Origin: an uncultured Spirochaetales bacterium
GTDB lineage: Bacteria > Spirochaetota > Spirochaetia > Sphaerochaetales > Sphaerochaetaceae
NCBI GenBank assembly: GCA_949295125.1
Contig: CASFJV010000047.1
Location: forward strand, 1 to 44,672
Direction: 5' to 3'
DNA: 44,672 bases
The notes below the pieces were generated by a model. That model was given only the letters and a program-made list of their open reading frames with translations, did no database searches and was not told where the DNA came from. The translations under genes were made by a program, and so were the position numbers. Numbering within the stretch: the first letter of the stretch is position 1; every line of letters starts with the position of its first letter. This document shows, piece by piece, positions 10,062 through 18,759 of the stretch.

Positions 10062-10091
10062 CATTAATAGAGGAGCAAAGATAAAAGGACA

Positions 10092-10118
10092 GAAAAACAG
10101 CCTGACACATTGCCAGGC
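10092..10118 (-). terminator. Terminator after the smc-hypothetical pair
   Basis: Minus strand: GCCTG, nine-base loop, CAGGC, followed by TGTTTTTC. It is a short stem seven bases after the stop of the 88-aa gene. Confidence 0.6.
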
Positions 10119-10124
10119 CCTTTC

Positions 10125-10391
10125 TTACTTCTCCAGCTTGTTCTCGTCCCAGGCAAGATTGCCTTCCTTATCTGTATAAGTGTAAGCAATTGCATAATAG
10201 ATAACAGGATCCTTTGACTTCCATCTCCTGTATGCTGCAGATACGGCAGAAGCCATTCCCCTGTTATTTACATAATCCTTACCCTTGTCCAGCATTACAG
10301 CCCTCAATGCTCCAAGGGAAATCTGGATTTTCTTCGAATAGAGAGCGATTGCAAGCTCGCCTATGAAATCATAAATCTCTTCGTTCGTCAT
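10125..10391 (-). CDS. Small conserved hypothetical protein downstream of smc
   Basis: 88 aa, function not recognised. It begins MTNEEIYDFIGELAIALYSK and looks mainly helical, with YYAIAYTYTDKEGNLAWDE near the end. AAGGAG lies six nt before the ATG. It follows smc by 54 bp and ends just before a terminator, so it is probably the last gene of the smc transcript. No signal peptide or membrane segment is visible. Confidence 0.8.
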   Translation of the reverse strand: MTNEEIYDFIGELAIALYSKKIQISLGALRAVMLDKGKDYVNNRGMASAVSAAYRRWKSKDPVIYYAIAYTYTDKEGNLAWDENKLEK

Positions 10392-10445
10392 CGGTTTCTC
10401 CTTAGCTAGATTCTAGCCCATGGATTTCCGATTATCAACGAATTA

Positions 10446-13256
10446 TCAGTCAATATCGCCGATTTCCCTGTCTTCTTCATCCAGTATAACCGGTTTTCCT
10501 TCAATAGAGCGGATCTTATAGCTGATAGTCTTGGAAACTCCAGCCTCTTCCTGTGTAACACCAAGCATGCTCTCTCCTGCCGTTACAGTATGCTTGTTAT
10601 GCGTTATGATGATGAACTGGCTTTCCTTTCCGAAGTCCTCAAGAACGGAAATGAAGTATCCGATATTCCTGTCATCAAGGGCAGCATCTATCTCATCAAG
10701 AATGCAGAACGGACTCGGCTTGACTTTGTAGGTGGCAAAAAGGAGTGCAACTGCAGTCATGCTCCTCTCCCCTCCAGAGAGCAGAGACATGCTTGTCAGC
10801 TTCTTTCCAGGAGGCTGGGCAAAAATATCTATTCCGCTTGTAAGCACCTCTTCTTCATTCTGAAGGCTCACTTCAGCCCTTCCTCCGCCAAACAGGCGGT
10901 TGAACATGATCTGGAAATTCTGCGATATATCCTTGTATGTCTTCAGGAAGAGGTCCTTGCTTGTATCCTCTATTTCATGAAGCACTTTCTCAAGATCACT
11001 CTTTGCCTTATAGAGGTCATCAAGCTGCTTTGTATAGAATTCAAGGCTGCTTTTTGCATCATTGAATTCATCTTCTGCAAGGTAGTTGATGTTTCCTGCG
11101 CTCTCTTTTGCCTTATTGACTTCCCTAAGTTCGTTTTCAATCAGAGTCTGCTCAAGGTCAGCACTGAAGTATTCCTGGAATTCATTGAGGTTCCTGTTGA
11201 AGTTCCTGAAGAATGATTCAAAAACTTCCTGAATGGATGTAGAGGCGTTGTTTATGTAGAGCTCCTCAACCTGGATGTCATTCTTGTTCTTTTCTATCTT
11301 CTGGGCTGTAAGGTCCTTTTCGTTCCTCATGAGCTGGATTTTCTGGCTCTGCTCGGAAACGGAGATTGCAAGTTCATCAGCCCTCTCATTTATTGCCTTG
11401 AGTTCTGCTTCAGCCCTTCTCTTCTCCTCATCCTTTTGCTTAAGCTCATCATTGGCCTTTTCAATGTTATTCCTTGCTATCTCTGCCTGCTCGAGGTTGT
11501 CTTCCATCTCAAACCGCCTTTCCTCGATATTGCGCAGAATGGAAGTCTTCATCTCCTTATAGCGTTCGATATCCGATTCTATCTGGGCCTTCTGTATGCT
11601 GAATGCATTAAGAGTCTGCCTCAGTGATTCCTGGTTTTCCCTGAGCCTGTCGTTCTTTTCCCTTGCTCCTGAAATGAAAATCCTGTTCTCTTCGCTTTTC
11701 AGCCTGACATCCTTCTCCCTCTGTTCGATTGCCCTCTTTTTTGCCATCAGGCCTTCAGGGGAAAGCAAAAGGTCAACTAAAGGTGGTATTGAGGCCTTGA
11801 ACCTGGAAAAAGATTCCTCGATCCTGTCAAGCTCTGATATGATCCTTGAATAGTCCTCTTCCTCTTTTTTCTTGCTTATGCTATCAGCGCCAAGGCTCTT
11901 AAGGTAATCAAGCCTGCCTTTGACAAAAGCTTTCAGTGACTCAAGGGCTTCAACAAGTTCCTTTTCTGACTTTTCTGACCTGTCTTTTGAGTACTCGCTG
12001 CTGGAGTTTTCATCAACCTCGTTGATAAGCTCTTCAATTACACTCTTCAGCTCATCAGAAAGGGAAAGCAGTTCTTCAGAAAAAGAGTCATTCTCCTCCT
12101 CTTTTTCCCTTATTCTGGCGCTGTTCTCCTCAATCTCCTTCTGAGCGCTTATAAGCATTGCATTGGCGCTTTCTACCTGGCCATTAACCTCTTCAAGCCT
12201 GTCCTGGGAGTCATCAATCTTCATATCAAGAGAGTCATAGTTTTCCTGCATTGCCTTGAGGTTTGTCCTGATAGATTCAGCCCTGTCCCTGAATCCCCTC
12301 TCCCTAGCGGCATAATCGCTCATCTTATCGCGCGCAAAAGAAATCTTGGTCCCGATGTTGTTTATCTCTCCGGCCTTCTCCGTACCTTTGATCCTGAGAT
12401 TTGAGATCTCTTCATTCCTGGATCTGAAACTCTCTGTCTCCTCTTTCAGGCTGTCATCAAACTTAGAGAGCTTCTCTTCAAGCTCCACTGTCTCTGCCTT
12501 CTTCTCTTCAATAGTCTTGCGCCTTAAATCCTGAACATTCATCAGGGTCTTGACTTTGGCTATTGAAAGCTGGACCTCAAGCTCAAAGCCACGCTTATTC
12601 AGTTCCCTGTATTTCCTGGCTTTCTCTGCCTGGTCCTTTGTCCTGTTGTAAGTTCGCCTGACCTGGGCAACAGTATTCTCAACGATAGTGATGTTCTCTT
12701 CTGTCTTGAGTATCTTGTTATTTGCTTCCTGGCACTGCTGCTTGTATTTTGAAATTCCTGCAGCTTCTTCAAAAATGTAGCGCCTGTCCTCTGGGCTCAT
12801 GCTGATTATCTGGTCAATCCTTCCCTGCTCAAGAACACTGTATGCGCTCTTTCCGACGCCGGTATCCATCAGGAGGTTCTTAATATCCTTCCTGAGGCAG
12901 CGTTCCCTGTTCAGGTAGTATTCGTTCTCACCGCTTGAACGGAATATCCTGCGCTTTATCTCAATCTCTGAAGCAGGATGATCGAGTATGCCGCTTGAAT
13001 TATCTATGGTAAGTGCAACCTCGGCAAATGGCATAGGCTTGCGCTTGTCATTTCCATTGAAGATGACATCATCCCTTTTCGTTGCTCTGAGCGTTTTTGT
13101 CCCCTGCTCTCCCAAAACCCATTTAATCGAGTCAACGATATTGCTCTTTCCGCATCCGTTAGGACCAAGGAGCGTGGTTATCCCTTCAGCAAAATCTATA
13201 TGGGTTTTGTCAGCAAATGATTTAAAGCCATAAATATCAAGGCACTTTAGAAACAA
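10446..13256 (-). CDS. smc: Chromosome segregation protein SMC (short form)
   Basis: 936 aa, against about 1150-1190 for most bacterial SMCs. The N-terminal ATPase half has Walker A at residues 31-38 (GPNGCGKS); the C-terminal half has the signature LSGGERSMTA (from 826) and Walker B ILDEIDAALDD (about 852-862). Two long charged coiled-coil arms lie between. The middle (about 390-520) shows no glycine-rich hinge motif. The start is a TTG with AGGAG six nt upstream. SMC organises and segregates the chromosome with ScpAB, whose genes are not in this window. It is divergent from rnhB, and spirochaetes keep smc, rnhB and a PUR-domain gene together. Confidence 0.93.
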   Translation of the reverse strand: MFLKCLDIYGFKSFADKTHIDFAEGITTLLGPNGCGKSNIVDSIKWVLGEQGTKTLRATKRDDVIFNGNDKRKPMPFAEVALTIDNSSGILDHPASEIEIKRRIFRSSGENEYYLNRERCLRKDIKNLLMDTGVGKSAYSVLEQGRIDQIISMSPEDRRYIFEEAAGISKYKQQCQEANNKILKTEENITIVENTVAQVRRTYNRTKDQAEKARKYRELNKRGFELEVQLSIAKVKTLMNVQDLRRKTIEEKKAETVELEEKLSKFDDSLKEETESFRSRNEEISNLRIKGTEKAGEINNIGTKISFARDKMSDYAARERGFRDRAESIRTNLKAMQENYDSLDMKIDDSQDRLEEVNGQVESANAMLISAQKEIEENSARIREKEEENDSFSEELLSLSDELKSVIEELINEVDENSSSEYSKDRSEKSEKELVEALESLKAFVKGRLDYLKSLGADSISKKKEEEDYSRIISELDRIEESFSRFKASIPPLVDLLLSPEGLMAKKRAIEQREKDVRLKSEENRIFISGAREKNDRLRENQESLRQTLNAFSIQKAQIESDIERYKEMKTSILRNIEERRFEMEDNLEQAEIARNNIEKANDELKQKDEEKRRAEAELKAINERADELAISVSEQSQKIQLMRNEKDLTAQKIEKNKNDIQVEELYINNASTSIQEVFESFFRNFNRNLNEFQEYFSADLEQTLIENELREVNKAKESAGNINYLAEDEFNDAKSSLEFYTKQLDDLYKAKSDLEKVLHEIEDTSKDLFLKTYKDISQNFQIMFNRLFGGGRAEVSLQNEEEVLTSGIDIFAQPPGKKLTSMSLLSGGERSMTAVALLFATYKVKPSPFCILDEIDAALDDRNIGYFISVLEDFGKESQFIIITHNKHTVTAGESMLGVTQEEAGVSKTISYKIRSIEGKPVILDEEDREIGDID

Positions 13257-13309
13257 GATATTCTCCTATCAAAAAAACTATGGAATAATATACAGGGAAA
13301 GAGAGAAAA

Positions 13310-13939
13310 ATGCTAGCTGAGCTTTTTAGTGAAGAGGATTTATCAGATAAGAGGATTATTGCAGGCTGCGATGAAGCTGGACGCGGCCCGCTTGCAGGCC
13401 CTGTGGTTGCAGCCTGCTGCATCCTTCCTCCTGATTTCCCTTTTGATATCCTGAATGACTCCAAGAAGCTGAGCCTCAGGAAAAGAGAGGAGGCAGAAGA
13501 GATTATAAAGGAAAAGGCATCCGCCTACTCTGTTGTTGCCCTTTCAAATGAAATAATAGATGAGATGAACATACTAAATGCATCCCTTTATGCGATGAGG
13601 CTGAGCCTTTTAAGAGTCATGAGAAAAGTGAAGGCAGACTTCCTTTTTGTAGATGGCAACAAAATTCCGTCGGTGCCAATTCCTTGCGAGGCAATCGTGA
13701 AGGGAGATTCAAAAATACCTGAGATAATGGCTGCAAGCATACTGGCAAAGAATGAAAGGGACAGGATCATGGATCTTGCTGACTCCATATGGCCTGAGTA
13801 TGGCTATAAGAAACATAAGGGCTATCCAACAAAAGAGCATTGCATGAATATAAAAAAATACGGGCCAAACCTTATAGCCCGCACTACTTTCCATTTAAAA
13901 AGCGAAGAAGATGTCACTCATCAGATTCTTCTGTTCTAG
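13310..13939 (+). CDS. rnhB: Ribonuclease HII
   Basis: 209 aa, normal size. It cleaves the RNA strand of RNA-DNA hybrids and single ribonucleotides in DNA. The active site is clear: IAGCDEAGRGPLAGPVVAAC with Asp21 and Glu22, LNDSKKL, GDSK, and MAASILAKNERDRIM, plus YPTKEH. The start is supported by an AG-rich stretch (GGGAAAGAGAG) just upstream. It is divergent from smc and overlaps the 3' end of the PUR-domain gene by 26 bp in convergent orientation. Confidence 0.96.
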   Translation: MLAELFSEEDLSDKRIIAGCDEAGRGPLAGPVVAACCILPPDFPFDILNDSKKLSLRKREEAEEIIKEKASAYSVVALSNEIIDEMNILNASLYAMRLSLLRVMRKVKADFLFVDGNKIPSVPIPCEAIVKGDSKIPEIMAASILAKNERDRIMDLADSIWPEYGYKKHKGYPTKEHCMNIKKYGPNLIARTTFHLKSEEDVTHQILLF

Positions 13940-14201
13940 CTTCTCTCCTGACCCTTGGCTGACGCCTTGTTCCATTGATCCTGATATAATCAAGGGATTT
14001 CTGAAGCTCCTTCACAAAGTCACCGATGTCTTCCTGATATACAATAATGGACTGCCTCAGGAAACGCCCTTCAGTATCTGTCGGCCTGCTTTCCACCATA
14101 TTGAGGTAAAGGTCCCCATAAACATTCTCTTTCACATTGAAAAAATAAGTCCTGTCATCCTTAGACAGCCTTGATGAAAAGACTTCTCCACGCTCTCCCA
14201 T
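13914..14201 (-). CDS. bpuR: PUR-domain nucleic-acid-binding protein (DUF3276, BpuR-like)
   Basis: 95 aa from the ATG at 14201, which has GGGAGG seven nt upstream. The longer open frame beginning at 14348 is not real: its first residues translate tRNA-Gly. The sequence MGERGEVFSSRLSKDDRTYF and YGDLYLNMVESRPT, FLRQSIIVYQEDIGDFVKEL matches the PUR-alpha-like repeat fold. The Borrelia homologue BpuR binds single-stranded nucleic acid and regulates gene expression, and its gene bb0047 also adjoins rnhB and smc. The C-terminus is basic then acidic. tRNA-Gly lies 90 bp upstream and may share its transcript. Confidence 0.88.
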   Translation of the reverse strand: MGERGEVFSSRLSKDDRTYFFNVKENVYGDLYLNMVESRPTDTEGRFLRQSIIVYQEDIGDFVKELQKSLDYIRINGTRRQPRVRREARTEESDE

Positions 14202-14290
14202 AACCGGGCCTCCCACGAAATTGATATCTATAATAAAAGCAAAATACAATAAAAAATGCAACTCCCTATCTTCTAAGGAATTGCATCTAG

Positions 14291-14362
<72 letters not shown>

Positions 14363-14382
14363 ATATTCAGCTAACGCAGTAG

Positions 14383-14412
14383 ATAATACGAGATTTAAGA
14401 GGTCAGCGTCAA
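14383..14412 (-). promoter_or_regulatory. Sigma-70 promoter for tRNA-Gly (and possibly bpuR)
   Basis: Minus strand: TTGACG (14407-14412), 18-nt spacer, TATTAT (14383-14388), about 20 nt before the tRNA. Confidence 0.75.
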
Positions 14413-14480
14413 TAGATTTTACAAAAATTTTGCACTTTTTTACCATCATTCAGCTAACCTCTTCATCTGTAAACAATTAA

Positions 14481-16148
14481 TTAGAATAATCCAGAGATCC
14501 TGCCATCATCTGCAATATCTATCATGTTTGCTGCCGGCACTTTTGGAAGCCCGGGCATTGTCATGATATCCCCAGCATAGGCAACGATGAATCCAGCACC
14601 GGCTGAAACCTTTATTCCCCTTATGGTGATGTTGAATCCGCTAGGGGATCCGATTTTCTTCGGATCATCTGAGAACGAGTACTGCGTCTTTGCGATGCAG
14701 ACTGGATAATCCATGTAGCCCTCATCCTCTGCTTTCCTTATTTCCTTGAGCACACCTGGAAGGAATGTGACACCGTCAGCTCCATATATCCTTGAGGCAA
14801 CCGCTATTATCTTGTCCTTGATGGAAATGCTGTCAGGATAAGTGAAACTTGCCAGGCTCAGGTCTGCAGTCTCCAGTTCCTCAGATACTGCATCTGCAAG
14901 CTCCAGGCCGCCCTCGCCACCCTTTGCCCATACGTTTGCCAATGCAACCTTCACTCCAAGATCCGCACAGAACTCCTTTAAAACCTTTATTTCATCCTCT
15001 GTGTCAGAAGTGAACTCATTTATTGCCACAACCGGCCTGATATGCCAGACATCCCTGATGTTCCTGACATGATGCTCAAGATTTGAAAGCCCTTTTTTCA
15101 ATGCATTGATATTCTCAATTGAAAGATCCTCTTTTTTCAGCCCTCCGTGGCTTTTAAGGGCACGGATGGATGCGACGAGGACAATGCAGGATGGCATCAT
15201 CGAAGCCAGGCGGCATTTGATGTCTATGAATTTTTCTGCCCCAAGATCAGCTCCGAATCCAGCCTCCGTCACAACGATATCAGCAACCTTCAATGCAGTC
15301 CTGGTTGCTATTACGCTGTTGCATCCATGAGCAATATTTGCAAAAGGTCCAAGATGGATGAAAGCAGGTGTTCCGCCAAGGGTCTGCACAAGATTTGGCT
15401 TCAGGGCATCCCTGAGCACTGCACACACAGCGCCGACAGCTCCAAGATCAGATACCCTTACAAGCCTGTTGTCATATGTCCTTCCAACTATTATCCGCCC
15501 TATTCTCTTCTTAAGGTCTGAAATATTCATGGCAAGGCACATGGTTGCCATGATCTCTGATGCGCTGGTTATGTCAAATCCCTCTTCCCTAGGACTTCCA
15601 TTTGCCTTTCCACCAAGACCGGAAACAATGAATCTAAGCTGCCTGTCGTTCATATCAAGACAGCGGCGGAATGTGATCTTCCTCGGATCAATATTCAAAG
15701 GATTTCCCTGCTGTATTGAGTTATCTATTAAGGCAGCAATCAGGTTGTTTGCCGTCGTCACCGCATGGAAATCCCCAGTAAAATGGAGATTAATGTCCTC
15801 CATTGGCACAACCTGTGAAAATCCGCCTCCTGTTGCACCGCCCTTCATGCCGAACACGGGGCCCAGAGAAGGCTCCCTTAGGGCAAGGGCAACCTTTTTG
15901 CCCCTGAGTTTCAAGGCATCAGCAAGCCCGATTGAGACTGTCGTTTTTCCCTCCCCTGCGGGGGTTGGATTGATTGCCGTAACAAGAACCAGTTTTCCGC
16001 TCTTTCCACGGCTTTCAAGCTGCTGGTAATCCACTTTTGCCTTAAACCTACCGTAGTTTTCCAGTAAGTCTGATGGTATGCCGATGATGCGTGCTATTTC
16101 ATCAATTTCCCTGAACTGATATCGTGATTCAATTTCCAAGTCTGTCAT
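14481..16148 (-). CDS. fhs: Formate-tetrahydrofolate ligase
   Basis: 555 aa. It makes 10-formyl-tetrahydrofolate from formate, tetrahydrofolate and ATP, feeding purine synthesis and one-carbon metabolism. Motifs: the ATP loop TAINPTPAGEGKTTVSIGLA, LREPSLGPVFGMKGGATGGG, INLHFTGDFHAVTTANNLIA, and the C-terminal GIKVSAGAGFIVAYAGDIMT with MPGLPKVPAAN. The start is the ATG at 16148 (MTDLEIESRY) with GAGG just upstream; the open frame extends further but without conserved sequence. It lies 56 bp after the MATE gene in the same direction. Confidence 0.96.
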   Translation of the reverse strand: MTDLEIESRYQFREIDEIARIIGIPSDLLENYGRFKAKVDYQQLESRGKSGKLVLVTAINPTPAGEGKTTVSIGLADALKLRGKKVALALREPSLGPVFGMKGGATGGGFSQVVPMEDINLHFTGDFHAVTTANNLIAALIDNSIQQGNPLNIDPRKITFRRCLDMNDRQLRFIVSGLGGKANGSPREEGFDITSASEIMATMCLAMNISDLKKRIGRIIVGRTYDNRLVRVSDLGAVGAVCAVLRDALKPNLVQTLGGTPAFIHLGPFANIAHGCNSVIATRTALKVADIVVTEAGFGADLGAEKFIDIKCRLASMMPSCIVLVASIRALKSHGGLKKEDLSIENINALKKGLSNLEHHVRNIRDVWHIRPVVAINEFTSDTEDEIKVLKEFCADLGVKVALANVWAKGGEGGLELADAVSEELETADLSLASFTYPDSISIKDKIIAVASRIYGADGVTFLPGVLKEIRKAEDEGYMDYPVCIAKTQYSFSDDPKKIGSPSGFNITIRGIKVSAGAGFIVAYAGDIMTMPGLPKVPAANMIDIADDGRISGLF

Positions 16149-16204
16149 ATTTTCCTCAAGATGATTCCAGAGTATGGAAAAAGAGGGAAAAAGGCAATGG
16201 AAAA

Positions 16205-17527
16205 TCACGCTTTCCTGTTCTTCTTCATGTAAAGAATAAAGCCAGTCAGATCAGCAAGTGCCCAGCCAACAGGAATTGAGAGCCATATAATTGCGTATCC
16301 TAAAAGCGGAGCAAAGGCATATGAGATTGCCACCCTGAGTCCAAGGGATATGACAGTAAGCAGAAGCGACACTGATGGCTTGCCATCTGCCCTGAAATAT
16401 CCATAGCAGAGCATCAGGATTCCAATCAGGGCATAAAAAGAGCCTTCCATTCTCAAATATCCAACACCGGCATCAAGAATTGCCTCATTTGCATCAGAAA
16501 AGAATATAGAGATAAGTGTGCGGGCAAAAACATTGACTGCCAATGAAATGATCAGGCCGAATGAGACTGATATTGCCACAGCAGTCTTCGTCCCCTTTTT
16601 CACCCTCTCCCTCAGTCCTTTTCCGCTGTTCTGTGAGATGAAGAAGGAATATGCATTTCCAAAATCCTGGAGAGGAAGGTATGCAAATGAATCTATCTTC
16701 ACCCCTGCTGCAAATGCAGCCATTACAGTGACTCCAAAACTGTTGACAAGCCCCTGGACCATGAGAATTCCAAAATTCATAACGCTCTGCTGTGCTGAAG
16801 TGAGCACTGAATAGCTGAGAACGGTTTTTGCATCCCCTCTCCACATCCTGATTTCAGAAAAGGATGGAATGAGATTCCGGTTCCTGGTTACTGTCACAAT
16901 AAAGAGTGCTATTCCTGCAAAATACTGGCTTATGATCGTGGCAATCGCAGCTCCGGCTATCCCCATATCAAGCGATATAATGAAATAAAGGTCAAGTGCT
17001 ATGTTCATTACTGCTGAAATGGCAAGGAACACCAATGGTGTGACGCTGTCGCCAACACTTCTTAGGAGGCAGGAAAAGTAATTCGTGAGAAAAACTCCGA
17101 TAAGCCCCAAGAAGATATAGAAAAGGTATTCCTTTATCATAAGCACTATTTCTTCTGGAGTGTTCAGGACCCTGATAATCCAGTCAATGAATACTATTGC
17201 AAAAATGGTCAGGACTATGCTCAGCATGCCTATTATCATGAATGAGGAAGCGACTGTACGCCTGAGGCTCTTATAGTCTGAGCGCCCGAAATAGTTTGCA
17301 ATGAGAGACGCTGAGCCTAGTGAGAGGCCAAGCAGAATCGATGTAAGGAAAGTCATTAAAGCGTATGCTGAGCCCACAGCTGCCAATGCCTCATCCCCTA
17401 TGAAGCGGCCAACAATCATGGTATCTGCCAAGTTATAGCACTGCTGAAGCAGATTTGTCAGCGTCATTGGAATTGCGAATAATATCAGGTTTTTGAATAT
17501 TGGTCCTTCAGTAAGATCCTTCTGCAT
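16205..17527 (-). CDS. MATE-family multidrug/Na+ efflux transporter
   Basis: 440 aa with about 12 hydrophobic segments in two similar halves, the MATE fold (LFAIPMTLTNLLQQCYNLAD, then DTMIVGRFIGDEALAAVGSA). Such proteins export cationic compounds in exchange for Na+ or H+ across the inner membrane; the substrate cannot be read from sequence. The ATG at 17527 has no Shine-Dalgarno and lies eight nt after TATTAT, so the mRNA may be leaderless. It is divergent from the M29-like gene, with only 68 bp between the two ATGs. Confidence 0.92.
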   Translation of the reverse strand: MQKDLTEGPIFKNLILFAIPMTLTNLLQQCYNLADTMIVGRFIGDEALAAVGSAYALMTFLTSILLGLSLGSASLIANYFGRSDYKSLRRTVASSFMIIGMLSIVLTIFAIVFIDWIIRVLNTPEEIVLMIKEYLFYIFLGLIGVFLTNYFSCLLRSVGDSVTPLVFLAISAVMNIALDLYFIISLDMGIAGAAIATIISQYFAGIALFIVTVTRNRNLIPSFSEIRMWRGDAKTVLSYSVLTSAQQSVMNFGILMVQGLVNSFGVTVMAAFAAGVKIDSFAYLPLQDFGNAYSFFISQNSGKGLRERVKKGTKTAVAISVSFGLIISLAVNVFARTLISIFFSDANEAILDAGVGYLRMEGSFYALIGILMLCYGYFRADGKPSVSLLLTVISLGLRVAISYAFAPLLGYAIIWLSIPVGWALADLTGFILYMKKNRKA

Positions 17528-17535
17528 GATAATCA

Positions 17536-17564
17536 ATAATAGGGCATTGCCATATTAATTGAAA
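17536..17564 (-). promoter_or_regulatory. Putative leaderless promoter of the MATE gene
   Basis: Minus strand: TTTCAA (17559-17564), 17-nt spacer, TATTAT (17536-17541), then eight nt to the ATG. Its -35 is the reverse complement of the -35 used by the divergent promoter. The -35 match is weak (3 of 6). Confidence 0.45.
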
Positions 17565-17587
17565 GAGGAACGGCTAAAGGATATAAT
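17559..17587 (+). promoter_or_regulatory. Sigma-70 promoter of the M29-like gene, apparently leaderless
   Basis: TTGAAA (17559-17564), 17-nt spacer, consensus TATAAT (17582-17587), then eight nt to the ATG at 17596. Transcription would start at or within about two bases of the ATG. Confidence 0.7.
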
Positions 17588-17595
17588 TGCAAGCC

Positions 17596-18759
17596 ATGGA
17601 TTATTTTTATGAACTTTATGCCCGTTATATCCTTGAAAGGACAGTGGAACTTGGAGAAGATGATGTCCTTTCTATAAACACAGCAGAAGAATATGTCCCA
17701 TTTGCAAGGCTCCTTGCAAAGGAGGCAAAGGAAAGGAGCGGAAACGGATCGTACCTTGTCATGCTTGAAAAAGGGAAAGCAAGGGAAGCTGTAGAGATAT
17801 ACAGCGATTACATGATAGAAAAGGCGCCAACGGTTTTCATATACCTTCAGGGAAGGGAAGAGGAGCCTGAATTCATTGATCATAAGCTTTACAGCGCACG
17901 CGAGGCACAGCTTTTCAGCCATCTTTCCGATCCACTGATGCTGCCTGAGGCTGAGGTTGCCTTCATTACAGTGCCAATGCCCAATAAGGTATGGGCATCA
18001 AAACTTTATGAAAGCTGCAGTGAAAAAAACCTTTCTGCCATGATTTCAGACTTTCTTCTCTTAGGCAGCGGGAATGGACAAGGCAAACTTAAAGAAGCAA
18101 TCAGCGTTGAGAAATATGATCTTGCAAACCTGAACAGCCTGAAAGGCTTAAAAGCCCACCTGTACTCAGATGACGGGCTGACAGACCTGAGCTTTTCATT
18201 CATTCCGTCAAGCAGATTCAAATCCATGATCTTTGAGACAAAAGGAAAGAGAAGGTTTATCCCTCACCTTTTCCCATTCTCCTATTTCAGGGCAGTGGAC
18301 AGATACAGCGCAAAGGGATACATAAGCACCAGCATGCCATTTTATGCATTTGGGCATCTGATCACGAATGCCTCATTCACTTTTGAGGATGGAAGGATTG
18401 CTGAATTCTCAGCAGATGAGGAGAGTGCTTTAAGGCTCAATACTTATATAGAGCAGGATGAGGATGCGCCAAGGCTTGCAGAGCTAGATCTGACAGAGAC
18501 TTTCACAGAGATTGCCGATATTCCATACTTTTCCTATCCTGAATGGGATAAGCTGAGAGGAATAACGCTTACACTGGGATCAGCAAGGAGTGAAAGCGTA
18601 CCGTTTGCAAATGAGGATGAAGCGATTGAAAAAGGGTTTGCTAACAGCCTATTTACACTCTCCATCCCGCTTGGTACAGATCTGACACTTGAAATAGAAG
18701 ATGGAAACGGGGATTACGATACCCTCTATTCAGATGGAATAATTGAGGATTATCAGTGA
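17596..18759 (+). CDS. M29 aminopeptidase-like protein with degenerate metal site
   Basis: 387 aa from the ATG at 17596 (MDYFYELYARYILERTVELG). The layout resembles the M29 (AmpS/AmpT) metallo-aminopeptidases: an N-terminal alpha/beta part (DDVLSINTAEEYVPFARLLA), a middle DLSFSFIPSSRF where M29 enzymes have their DL..., and a C-terminal EQDEDAPRLAELDLTE that resembles their DEGARRLGE segment. The usual NxPTEEVF and DENxxxH regions are replaced (GYISTSMPFYAFG, LRGITLTLGSA), so it may be catalytically dead. The family assignment comes from remote pattern similarity and is moderate. It converges on coaX with a seven-base overlap. A TTG at 17587 with AAAGG six nt upstream is an alternative start. 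Confidence 0.7.
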   Translation: MDYFYELYARYILERTVELGEDDVLSINTAEEYVPFARLLAKEAKERSGNGSYLVMLEKGKAREAVEIYSDYMIEKAPTVFIYLQGREEEPEFIDHKLYSAREAQLFSHLSDPLMLPEAEVAFITVPMPNKVWASKLYESCSEKNLSAMISDFLLLGSGNGQGKLKEAISVEKYDLANLNSLKGLKAHLYSDDGLTDLSFSFIPSSRFKSMIFETKGKRRFIPHLFPFSYFRAVDRYSAKGYISTSMPFYAFGHLITNASFTFEDGRIAEFSADEESALRLNTYIEQDEDAPRLAELDLTETFTEIADIPYFSYPEWDKLRGITLTLGSARSESVPFANEDEAIEKGFANSLFTLSIPLGTDLTLEIEDGNGDYDTLYSDGIIEDYQ

